Below are positions 8,425-15,626 of a stretch of 22,892 nt of DNA, in pieces. The notes beneath the pieces were generated by a model. It made no database searches and was not told the DNA's origin. It was given only the letters and a program-made list of their open reading frames with translations. Each line of letters begins with the position of its first letter. The stretch's first letter is position 1. The stretch lies in the NCBI GenBank assembly GCA_030849065.1, contig JASAON010001414.1, positions 1 to 22,892 on the forward strand, written 5' to 3'. The stretch is from Jaenimonas drosophilae. Its lineage: Eukaryota; Euglenozoa; Kinetoplastea; Trypanosomatida; Trypanosomatidae. Made by a program: the position numbers and the translations under genes.

Positions 8425-8462
8425 CATCATTCATTTTCTTCATTTGTTGTCTCCTTCATAAG
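8425..8462 (+). promoter_or_regulatory. Spliced-leader acceptor for the gene at 8471
   Basis: A T/C-rich tract (about 8431-8457) ends at the AG at 8461-8462, only 8 bases before the ATG at 8471. The spacing supports a real, trans-spliced small gene. Confidence 0.5.
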
Positions 8463-8470
8463 GTGTTCGG

Positions 8471-8731
8471 ATGACTCCATCAGTTACGGCAACGGTGCGC
8501 CTCCACAGTCTTGGCGCACATCTTCAGCTTGAGGATCATGTTGCCGTCAAGTCTAGTCTACCAAGGCTGCGTGGTCCACGCACGTACATCATACGTTTGC
8601 CACACACAGAAAAGCCCTCGCGTGCGGAGATGATTCCCCTCGAACGCGTTGCGTTTCTTCCGGTGCAGAAGACGCAGGCACCCGCCCCAGCGGAAGATGA
8701 TGAGGAAACCATGGAATTCTTCGCCGAATAA
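8471..8731 (+). CDS. Small hypothetical protein, 86 aa
   Basis: I do not recognise it. The protein has a mixed, globular-looking composition with alternating hydrophobic residues (for example RTYIIRLPH and MIPLERVAFLPVQ), unlike the low-complexity proteins upstream, and an acidic tail ending DDEETMEFFAE. It has no signal peptide or membrane span. Third positions are GC-rich, and a good pyrimidine tract plus AG lies 8 bases upstream. It is the last protein gene on the plus strand before the tRNA cluster. It could also be the remnant of a longer gene's 3' end, but I see no disrupted upstream coding sequence. Confidence 0.55.
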   Translation: MTPSVTATVRLHSLGAHLQLEDHVAVKSSLPRLRGPRTYIIRLPHTEKPSRAEMIPLERVAFLPVQKTQAPAPAEDDEETMEFFAE

Positions 8732-8797
8732 ATCTGAAATCTGAAATAATTCCCCCACCTGGCCGCAAGCGGAAGCGAAAACCTGACGCAGGAAAAT

Positions 8798-8809
8798 CCC
8801 CCCCCCCCC
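8798..8809. repeat. C12 homopolymer
   Basis: Twelve consecutive C lie between the last plus-strand protein gene and the first tRNA. The complementary strand is a G12 run that could form a G-quadruplex with other such runs. Confidence 0.95.
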
Positions 8810-8902
8810 AAATCACAGAGAAGCCCACGGGACCAGCCGCCCGGCCAACCACGAGCAAAAAACAGAAAATCCGCCTTATTCAGCGACCCAATAGGGTCCG
8901 TA

Positions 8903-8976
8903 GCTCTCATAGCTCAGTCGGTTAGAGCGTGGGTCTAATAAGCCCAAGGTCACAGGTTCGACCCCTGTTGGGAGCA
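8903..8976 (+). tRNA. tRNA-Ile (AAT anticodon)
   Basis: Acceptor stem GCTCTCA pairs with TGGGAGC (one G-T). The D-arm is GCTC...GAGC, the anticodon stem TGGGT/GCCCA encloses loop CTAATAA (anticodon AAT), and the T-arm is ACAGG-TTCGACC-CCTGT. The discriminator is A. The internal A-box and the B-box GGTTCGACCCC would drive RNA polymerase III. There is no intron and CCA is not encoded, as expected for a eukaryotic nuclear tRNA. Confidence 0.95.
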
Positions 8977-8977
8977 C

Positions 8978-8982
8978 TTTTT
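8978..8982 (+). terminator. RNA polymerase III T-run after tRNA-Ile
   Basis: Five T begin two bases after the tRNA 3' end, the standard polymerase III stop signal. Confidence 0.8.
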
Positions 8983-9030
8983 AGACTCTCTGGTATTTTC
9001 TTTTCACGCACAAAACCAACCGAAAACGGT

Positions 9031-9111
9031 GTCACCATACCCAAGTGGTTACGGGGACTGACTAGAAATCAGTTGCGATCTCGCGCGCAGGTTCGAATCC
9101 TGCTGGTGACG
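9031..9111 (+). tRNA. tRNA-Ser (AGA anticodon)
   Basis: Acceptor GTCACCA pairs with TGGTGAC. The anticodon stem ACTGA/TCAGT encloses loop CTAGAAA (anticodon AGA). A long variable arm (TGCGATCTCGCGC, with a GCG/CGC stem) is typical of class II tRNA-Ser. The T-arm is GCAGG-TTCGAAT-CCTGC and the discriminator is G, as usual for serine. Confidence 0.95.
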
Positions 9112-9112
9112 A

Positions 9113-9118
9113 TTTTTT
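9113..9118 (+). terminator. RNA polymerase III T-run after tRNA-Ser
   Basis: Six T directly follow the tRNA 3' end. Confidence 0.8.
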
Positions 9119-9166
9119 ACCCTGGCAATCCAGTACAAGAGTCATGTCTTTTGAGTTCAATATCGA

Positions 9167-9228
<62 letters not shown>

Positions 9229-9239
9229 GGGTCGCGGCA
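9167..9239 (+). tRNA. tRNA-Phe (GAA anticodon)
   Basis: Acceptor GCCGCGA pairs with TCGCGGC. The D-arm is GCTC...GAGC, the anticodon stem TCAGA/TCTGA encloses loop CTGAAGA (anticodon GAA), and the T-arm is CCTGG-TTCGATC-CCGGG. The discriminator is A. There is no intron. Confidence 0.96.
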
Positions 9240-9242
9240 TAC

Positions 9243-9247
9243 TTTTT
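9243..9247 (+). terminator. RNA polymerase III T-run after tRNA-Phe
   Basis: Five T begin four bases after the tRNA 3' end. Confidence 0.75.
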
Positions 9248-9282
9248 CCATCCACTTACCGTTCGTGAAAAACTATTGGCCT

Positions 9283-9302
9283 TCGCCCCACAAGAGGGGC
9301 GA
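9283..9302. other. GC-rich hairpin followed by a T-run
   Basis: TCGCCCC (9283-9289) pairs perfectly with GGGGCGA (9296-9302) across a 6-base loop, and TTTT follows on the plus strand. It starts 44 bases after tRNA-Phe. It resembles the 3' stem-loop of a small RNA or a termination element, but no RNA family is recognised. Confidence 0.55.
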
Positions 9303-10224
9303 TTTTGTCGGCGCACTAAAAAGGGCCACGACGCGAGACGAGAAGAAGAGGAGAGAAGCAGAGTTCGTTGCCAGCGTGTGGGGCACTTCATGTCCATGGA
9401 CATTCATCCCGCACTTCCTCAGTGGAATTCAATTGGATTACATTGCCAGCACCGCTGGGTACCGGACTCTTTCCGCAGTGGGATGCGATGCCCCTTCGTC
9501 GACGACGGCAACCCAGCGAAGGAACGAAAAAGATCTGAGGAGAAAGGAATTCACAAATATAGTGACTTGACAACTTGTGACAACGGGTATGGTGGATGGG
9601 AACAGGTATGGTGTCAGAGGGGAGCCCAGTTCACATGCGCGCTTTGAAAATTAGATCTATCTTCCTGCATCGCATGAACGAAGAACTCCCAATAAAAAAG
9701 TAAATGGCGTGGGGGATGTTGGGCGGGGCAATCGGAGAGAAGCAAGTACGAGGGGGAAAATAAACACTGGAATCGTACTGCTAAAGCAAACCCCATTTAA
9801 AGCAAATGAATCCGCTCGCTCAACAGTGCAGTGGAATGCCAGGGTCACGCACCTCCACAGGACACAGGCCAGGAAACAACACTAGCGTGGGACAGAAAAA
9901 AAAATGACGAATGCAGGGCCTCGCAACTTGTGTCTATTCATGTTCACCACTCTGAACAAGAAAAACAGCGGCTACTCCAAGGAATGCGGGCGTGGCAAAA
10001 TAAGAAGGCAGAAAGGGAACTTTGACATAGTGGAACTGAACATCGGAAAAAAGAAGAAACAGTAAGCAGATGCACCTCCCCGCGTAGGCTTCATCAGTAT
10101 TGTGCTGAAGAAATAAAGAAAACAAGTGGAAAGCTACAGCCAGTGAGTACGGACAGACAGCGGAGTAGCGCATCGTCAAACAGAAGTTGTTGGCGGTGCG
10201 TAGTTGCACTCGATGGCGAAAAAA

Positions 10225-13200
10225 CTAGTCGCTCGCCGCGCTGTGGACGTCCTCGAAGGCCTCGGCCTTCTGTGCCACCAGGTAATTGTGGCGTGAGGAG
10301 TCTGCATCGCCCTCGCGAAGTTTGTCTATGCTCGTCCCTTCTCCCGTCTCGTCCACCGCAGAGGATTGGCTCGTTCCTGTAGCCGTCGAGGTTTGGATCT
10401 TCTTTCCCTTGTGGTCTGCATCCATCATTCCTGCTCCAGAGTACGGGACCGAGGTCTTGGCCGAGTTCATGAAGGTATACTGCACCAACAGATCCAGTAG
10501 AACTGCCGCATAGGACTCGTCCAACAGTCGCGGTTGGCGCTGAGGAACTCGTATGCCACGAACTTGGCACTCGCCACGGAGAACCGTAATGCGCTTCTTC
10601 ACGGGCAGCGGGCTGAAGGCGATGCTCAAAATCTCGCGGGTGAGGGCGATCTCGGCGAGATCCTCATCGCACAGCACAGCCGACTCGGTGCACATGCTCA
10701 GCGCCGGGTCACCAACACAGAGTGGAGAGGGGCGGGACTGCACCCCACCAAATTCACGATGCACACCACCAACCACCTCGAACAGCGGCACAGGCTCATC
10801 GTACTCCTCAAAGGACTGAGTGCCCACAGACACAGCATTCACGCCCGCAAGCTGCTTCTCCGTCAGCGCCTCACACGTCGCTCCAGTCACAAGCACCTGC
10901 CCACCGTGCGCAAGTCGCTCCGTCCGCAGCGCAGCAACACACCCACTCCCACGGTACTCATAGTGGTCCGTGTCCACGTCGTACGCAATGTCCACAACAT
11001 CCGTGTGCACACCAACACGAACACGCATGCCGCGCACAGCCCCGGATGAAAACCCAAGGCTGCTGTATGCAGCATCCACAGCGTCCACAGAAGACCCGTG
11101 CATGCCATCAACCTCCTTCTGCAGTGCGGAAGCAAACTTCAGTGCATTGATGGGATTGCGGGCAACCAACATGAAGGCGTCATTCAGTGAGCCGGTCTCG
11201 TAGCAGTCAAACTTGTTGGCCAGACGACGCACAAGGTTGCGGTACTTCCCAGTGCACTCCGTTGCTGCATCAGGCACCGCACGCTGCACATCAGACCACT
11301 TCTCCACCTCCACAAACACAACAGTCGTGGCGGCATCGCTGTCCACCGGCGCGCTCTGGAAGCTCTCACCGCCAAAGCAGGGAAGCACAGTGCAGCACAA
11401 GTGAATGGCGTAGAGCACAACCGCAATGAGTAGTCCGGCCAAGATGGCAACGACCACGTACTTCCACGCGTCGGACTTGGAGGACTTCGTGCTAGGTGCC
11501 GAGGTGGTGGTGGTGGTCGTCGTGGACTTCGGAGGGGGAAGGGTGGTCGTGGACGTGGTGACCGAACAGGGCGAGAGTGTGGTGGTGGTCGTCGTCGTGG
11601 ACGTGGTCGTGGCGGCGGGTTTGGCGGGGGTTTCCGTTGTGGAGGTCACCTCGGGAATGGTCGTTGTGGTGGTGATGGTGGTGGCGTAGAGGAGTGGCAG
11701 GGTCACGGGGTCCGCCACGTAATTCGTCGTTGGGGTGATGATGCGGGTGTAGGACCACATGGCAATTGACCGGGCTCCGTAGTTGGTCGCGCTGTTGGAG
11801 CTGGCCGATGGTGGGAACACCACCGCTGAGCCAATGTACGGTCCCAAGACAAGAGAATCCACGGTGATGACCGTGGCATCGTACCACTGCTTCAGCACCT
11901 GTTGGGGGGTGCTGCTTTGGGTCTGGTTGTTGGCAATACACACAGCCCTTGCGGCAACAAAGGCACGCATCGCTGCAGGCGTCCGTTGAGCCGCGCTGAG
12001 CTTCCCCACAAATTTCTCAAAGACGCTGCCCGTTCCTGTCTGAGTCCATGACGGAATGTTGGTTGCGAAGAGCACCTGGTTCATGAAGGGCTCTGCCGTT
12101 GAGAGGCCAAACGCACTCGTGATGGTGTCATAGGTCAGGGTGAGCTCATCAAAGTTAAGGATGATGTAGGCCTGTGGGTGCGCCGTCAGGAAGGCCATGA
12201 GCGGAGCCAAGTCAGCCTGCTGGAGGCCAACGACAAAGGTGTAGCCGCTCGTGGGAATCTCCGAGGAGATAAGCACCGTTGAGCCCACTCCGCGTGTGGA
12301 GGCTAAGGGGATGTTGTAGTAGCCCAAGGACTGGCCCACCATCTGATTCAGCAGGTCAGACTCATCTGTGCGGTAGCGAAGGTGCACACCCCCCGTCAAG
12401 CTGCCCGCCTTGGACTTGGTGCTCAGGAAGTTGGCCGCGGTGTAGATCTGCTGGGCCGCGGTGGCGGAGATGTACACCGCATTGGATGAGGTGCTGGTGG
12501 TGAGGGAGAGGGGCACGGTAATTGGCTCGACGAAGAGGTAGTTGGACATCGCACTGGGGGTATAGGGGGCCGTCACTGGTCCGGAGAGCACCGACACGGT
12601 CGCCGCCGCCGTCACCGCAGCCGCGGCCGTGGTGGAGCTCGTCGCGGAGAGCGCCGTGTAGGAGAGGGTGAAGGGCGAGGTGCTGCCGTAGGTGCTGCCA
12701 TCGGCGCCACTGGAGAAGCCGGTGCTCATCTGCGACGCAATGCTCGTCGCAACGGTGCTGTCCTGTATGCTGACGATGGCGCTTTGCACGTTGCGGTAGT
12801 TCACGACGATGTTGCTGGTGGTGGAGGAGCCGGCGGCGGTGAATGGGTAGCATGGGGTGTTGGGATAGATGGAATCCCAGTCCTTGGCCACATTAAGGCC
12901 CATGTTCTGTCCGGCCGTTCCCGTCACCTTCAGAATGGTGATGAAGTGGCCGCCCTGATTGCACTTGCAGGCAGCGCCGAGCTGACTGGCTTTGCCGGAG
13001 CTGGGGCACACACCTCCGTAGTTGCCCAGCACAATATCCTGAATGTTGTATCGGTTCTGCATGAAGATGTTCTTCTTGATGGCGGCCCGATTGGTGCCAC
13101 CACCTAGGTTGTAGGTGTTGCCAATGTAATAGATCTGCTGCATATACACCCAGCCGTAGTACATGAGGTAGCCTGTGGTGGTACCCAAGCTCGTGTACGA

Positions 13201-14136
13201 AGCATCGAAGGCTTTCATATCTGACTGGAAACTGGATGAGGCCGCAAAGGACGTGTTGGTCGGTACGGGGAGCGGGGCAGAGTAGCGGAGGTTGTTGTAG
13301 CTCACCACATTGGCAGCGTTCTGCGATTGATACGCAATTCCTGTGGAGTACATCAGTTCAAACGGCATCATGATGTAGAAGCCGTTGGATGCGGTCTTCA
13401 CAAAGGTATTCTGAATGAGAGCCGTGAAGAAGGCGGTTGTGTGGGCACCACGGGCACCAAACAGAAACATGCACGTCGGATTCGTGGCCATAAATGCGTC
13501 GAAGTTGGCAGTGGTGAAGGTTGACGTAGTGGGATACTCGTACGTTGTGGGCGTAGAAAAGCCAAGGTTGGTGAGTTCCTTCGTGATGATCGTTGTTAGT
13601 TCACCATTGTAGGCTGTTCCGGTCAGGTACATCCACCCGACCTTGCCAAACTTCACGGCACCAGCAGCAGAGGCAGATAAGGCCCAGCTGAGCAGCGTCA
13701 CGAGCTCCGTCATTGGATCCGCAGACATGAAGTACACGTTCTCACTCCACACCCGCACACCTCCAGATCCTGTGAAGGGGCCAAACAGCACGAGGTTTGA
13801 GCTCGTGAAGTCAGCATCGGTACTCAGTGCCAGCGTCATATCATCGTCGTAGAGGCCAAAGACAGCGAGTGCGTTGGTGGCAGCAGATGCGATGCTCTTA
13901 CCAATGGTCGTGGAATCGCTGGCAACACTGATGGTGTTGCTCTGAATATTCGCGTTGCTGTTTTTGTTTAGGCTCGCCGCAGCAGCCTTCCAACCTGCTG
14001 CAATGGTCTGCTGTTCACCACTCTGTGTGCCACTCAGAACCACCTCCGTCAGCACCATGGCGTGCGACGGCTGAAGGAGGAGGAGAGCCAGCAGGAGAGG
14101 TAGGAGCATGGCTTGCCAATGTGTTTGTTTGCGCAT
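10225..14136 (-). CDS. Receptor-type adenylate cyclase-like protein with degenerate catalytic site, 1303 aa
   Basis: Architecture matches kinetoplastid receptor cyclases: signal peptide (residues 1-26, Leu-rich core, cleavage likely after SHA), an ectodomain of about 790 residues with two periplasmic-binding-protein-like parts, a Thr-rich stalk (about 815-888), one membrane span (about 893-913) followed by CC (914-915), then a class III cyclase-like domain (about 934-1120) and a variable tail. Catalytic positions are altered: FVEVE has Glu943 where the first metal Asp is expected, Gly982 replaces the adenine-selecting Lys, and Val1067 replaces the transition-state Asn. Asp986 (NDAFM) and Arg1071 remain. 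I infer weak or no cyclase activity and a retained ligand-sensing or scaffold role. The frame extends two codons upstream but only to TTG, so ATG at 14136 is the start, 44 bases after a trans-splice AG. Confidence 0.9.
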   Translation of the reverse strand: MRKQTHWQAMLLPLLLALLLLQPSHAMVLTEVVLSGTQSGEQQTIAAGWKAAAASLNKNSNANIQSNTISVASDSTTIGKSIASAATNALAVFGLYDDDMTLALSTDADFTSSNLVLFGPFTGSGGVRVWSENVYFMSADPMTELVTLLSWALSASAAGAVKFGKVGWMYLTGTAYNGELTTIITKELTNLGFSTPTTYEYPTTSTFTTANFDAFMATNPTCMFLFGARGAHTTAFFTALIQNTFVKTASNGFYIMMPFELMYSTGIAYQSQNAANVVSYNNLRYSAPLPVPTNTSFAASSSFQSDMKAFDASYTSLGTTTGYLMYYGWVYMQQIYYIGNTYNLGGGTNRAAIKKNIFMQNRYNIQDIVLGNYGGVCPSSGKASQLGAACKCNQGGHFITILKVTGTAGQNMGLNVAKDWDSIYPNTPCYPFTAAGSSTTSNIVVNYRNVQSAIVSIQDSTVATSIASQMSTGFSSGADGSTYGSTSPFTLSYTALSATSSTTAAAAVTAAATVSVLSGPVTAPYTPSAMSNYLFVEPITVPLSLTTSTSSNAVYISATAAQQIYTAANFLSTKSKAGSLTGGVHLRYRTDESDLLNQMVGQSLGYYNIPLASTRGVGSTVLISSEIPTSGYTFVVGLQQADLAPLMAFLTAHPQAYIILNFDELTLTYDTITSAFGLSTAEPFMNQVLFATNIPSWTQTGTGSVFEKFVGKLSAAQRTPAAMRAFVAARAVCIANNQTQSSTPQQVLKQWYDATVITVDSLVLGPYIGSAVVFPPSASSNSATNYGARSIAMWSYTRIITPTTNYVADPVTLPLLYATTITTTTTIPEVTSTTETPAKPAATTTSTTTTTTTLSPCSVTTSTTTLPPPKSTTTTTTTSAPSTKSSKSDAWKYVVVAILAGLLIAVVLYAIHLCCTVLPCFGGESFQSAPVDSDAATTVVFVEVEKWSDVQRAVPDAATECTGKYRNLVRRLANKFDCYETGSLNDAFMLVARNPINALKFASALQKEVDGMHGSSVDAVDAAYSSLGFSSGAVRGMRVRVGVHTDVVDIAYDVDTDHYEYRGSGCVAALRTERLAHGGQVLVTGATCEALTEKQLAGVNAVSVGTQSFEEYDEPVPLFEVVGGVHREFGGVQSRPSPLCVGDPALSMCTESAVLCDEDLAEIALTREILSIAFSPLPVKKRITVLRGECQVRGIRVPQRQPRLLDESYAAVLLDLLVQYTFMNSAKTSVPYSGAGMMDADHKGKKIQTSTATGTSQSSAVDETGEGTSIDKLREGDADSSRHNYLVAQKAEAFEDVHSAASD
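10846..11027 (-). repeat. 182-bp block shared by all three cyclase domains (copy 1)
   Basis: This segment is identical to 16227-16408 and differs at one base (10876) from 21386-21567. It encodes about residues 1038-1096 of the cyclase-like domain, including the altered YEYRGSGCVAALRTE motif. Flanking sequence is clearly diverged, which suggests gene conversion. Confidence 0.95.
11266..11337 (-). repeat. 72-bp block identical to the third copy
   Basis: These bases match 21809-21880 exactly and encode the start of the cyclase-like domain including FVEVEKW. The second copy (near 16684-16725) differs strongly here, so the gene is a mosaic with respect to its paralogs. Confidence 0.9.
11480..11690 (-). 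repeat. Thr-codon microsatellite (extracellular stalk)
   Basis: The sequence is dominated by GTG/GTC/GTT triplets on the plus strand, which read as Thr codons on the coding strand. It encodes the Thr/Pro-rich stalk between the ectodomain and membrane span, a likely O-glycosylated and length-variable segment. Confidence 0.8.
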
Positions 14137-14179
14137 CGTCAAGTGTGGAAAAAAAACGAATGGTGCGGATTGAGTGAGG

Positions 14180-14210
14180 CTGATGAAAAAAAAAAAAAAG
14201 AAGTGGGAAG
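14180..14210 (-). promoter_or_regulatory. Spliced-leader acceptor for the gene starting at 14136
   Basis: On the minus strand a pyrimidine tract with 13 T (plus-strand A run 14186-14198) leads to AG at 14181-14180, 44 bases before the ATG at 14136. The unusually long T-run makes this the strongest acceptor on the minus strand. Confidence 0.65.
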
Positions 14211-15167
14211 TAAGGAACTACGAACAGAACAAGATGGGGATTAGAAGGACAACAACGTGTACAGCACCTAGTGGGCACGGAGAGTTCACAACTGAGCCAA
14301 CATAGGATAGGGGGAGCATGACACACATGGTTTAGATAACAAGAACAAGTAGTACATGAGTGAAGGTGGTATTGGGGCGACTAGTCTGCGCATATGGGAA
14401 GTGTCAGAGAGATATGATGGATGTATGCCGACCCCTTCACACACCAATCACATGGCGCTAAACCAGCTCCCACTAAGTCATGAGCACATAGAAAGATTCG
14501 CGAGCTTGGTGCCGCAAAACCACCAGCACATACAGGATAGCCATAGAGCGTCCCAAGGATGATGGAGTACGTGCACACACACACCAACACACACAAGCAA
14601 GAAAAAAAATGAAGTAGGAGAAGTGTGTATAAGACCTGGGTTCTTGCATCCACATTCATACAGGAGCCGCAGGACATGTACATGAAGCGCGTTCCGAGAT
14701 GTGCTGTTGAGAGCTGGTGGCTCATGCAGCAAAGTGCACGCGTAGGCCAACAGACATCACCCACGCAAGCCAGCTCAGCATCGGAAAGGAATGATTGCAC
14801 CGAAAGAACAGAAATCAAAGCTGACGAAGAACAAAAAAAAAATAGAATCCTCACGCAGAAAAAACTGTTGGTGTATTCAGCAGGAGATGACAGTCACAAA
14901 GTAAGAACAATAAAAGCATGAGTAGCCCCCAGCATGGCCGTAGGTCCTCTTAGACATGATGGTGCGGTGCAGAGGACCGGGACACGGCCGAACACAGAGG
15001 TGGGAAGAAGCTGAGGAGTAGCATCAAGAAGAAGAGTGGCAGGAAAGAAATGCACAAAATGACAAAGATGAGCATTGGGATCTCCCACGCTTACAACAAC
15101 ACAGAAGGCTGTCAGGCATCGGCCACATGAATGATTCAATGTACCTCATGAACACAGACCACTAAAC

Positions 15168-15188
15168 CCGTGATGGTTTTCATCACGG
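15168..15188. other. Perfect 8-bp hairpin in the probable 3' UTR of receptor gene 2
   Basis: CCGTGATG (15168-15175) pairs with CATCACGG (15181-15188) across a 5-base loop. In minus-strand mRNA it would lie about 440 bases after the stop at 15627. It could be an RNA stability or localisation element; there is no independent support. Confidence 0.5.
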
Positions 15189-15626
15189 TACGTTGGCTCT
15201 TATGCTTCGCATGGATGGGTATACGCATATAGGCTGAATGCAGCAATCCTTGTCAGCAACAGTGGTTTCTATGCCTGGAAATGAACCACAACGACACACA
15301 CAGGAGCGTCATGCCAACATTGAAGAAAGCAAAAACAGGGGAGGAGGGTCACCTCACTTCCCCAACGAAGCCAACACCAAACACAATGAAAAACAGTGAA
15401 AACCAAAGACTCACGTCACCACAACGAGAGCGTTGAGACCGCCGCACGCTCATATATTGAGGGAAGGACCGAACAACAGAGACAGGAATCACCGGGAGAG
15501 GCGACTGCGCTCATGGCATGCGCATGACACAAACCTGTTCGAGAAAGAAGTAACAAAAAAAAATTTGAGAAGTGGTATATAGGGATTGCATTAGCACCAA
15601 GATAGATGTCAGCACCCTCTCTGCGT

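Larger units (their letters stand above)
9240..10224. other. Convergent strand-switch region, no credible protein gene
   Basis: Plus-strand genes and tRNAs end to the left and the minus-strand receptor array ends at 10225, so two polymerase II units converge here. In kinetoplastids such sites are transcription termination zones and often carry tRNA genes. The open frames here begin at non-ATG codons or overlap tRNA sequence and lack coding character. The right part should be the 3' UTR of the minus-strand gene ending at 10225. A GC-rich hairpin lies at 9283-9302. I found no further tRNA B-box. Confidence 0.7.
14137..15626. other. Intergenic region between receptor genes 1 and 2
   Basis: About 1.5 kb. 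The left end holds the trans-splice region of the left gene, and the right part should be the 3' UTR of the right gene. The open frames on the minus strand (for example near 14381-14854) start at GTG and translate T-rich DNA into Cys/Phe/Leu-rich peptides, so I do not call them. A perfect hairpin lies at 15168-15188. No RNA gene was recognised. Confidence 0.6.

Noticed and set aside
8638..8660. TTCGA-like B-box on the minus strand
   Set aside because: No matching T-stem, anticodon arm or acceptor stem could be built around it.
8558..8910. Minus-strand frames opposite the small 86-residue ORF
   Set aside because: Low-complexity shadows on the wrong strand for the array; one runs into the tRNA-Ile gene.
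9265..9647. Plus-strand frames of 101 and 123 residues after tRNA-Phe
   Set aside because: They begin at non-ATG codons, overlap each other and lie in a convergent termination zone with no acceptor signal.
10722..11150. Long plus-strand open frame opposite receptor gene 1, with similar frames at 16082-16564 and 21088-21717
   Set aside because: They lie antisense to the shared 182-base block and are open because of its codon composition. The peptides are His/Gln/Ser-rich low complexity, and their similarity follows from the identical DNA.
14137..14142. Two extra N-terminal codons on receptor gene 1
   Set aside because: The first codon is TTG; the ATG at 14136 is the natural start for a eukaryotic gene.
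14381..14854. 157-residue hydrophobic minus-strand frame between receptor genes
   Set aside because: It begins at GTG, not ATG, and its composition is that of pyrimidine-rich UTR sequence.
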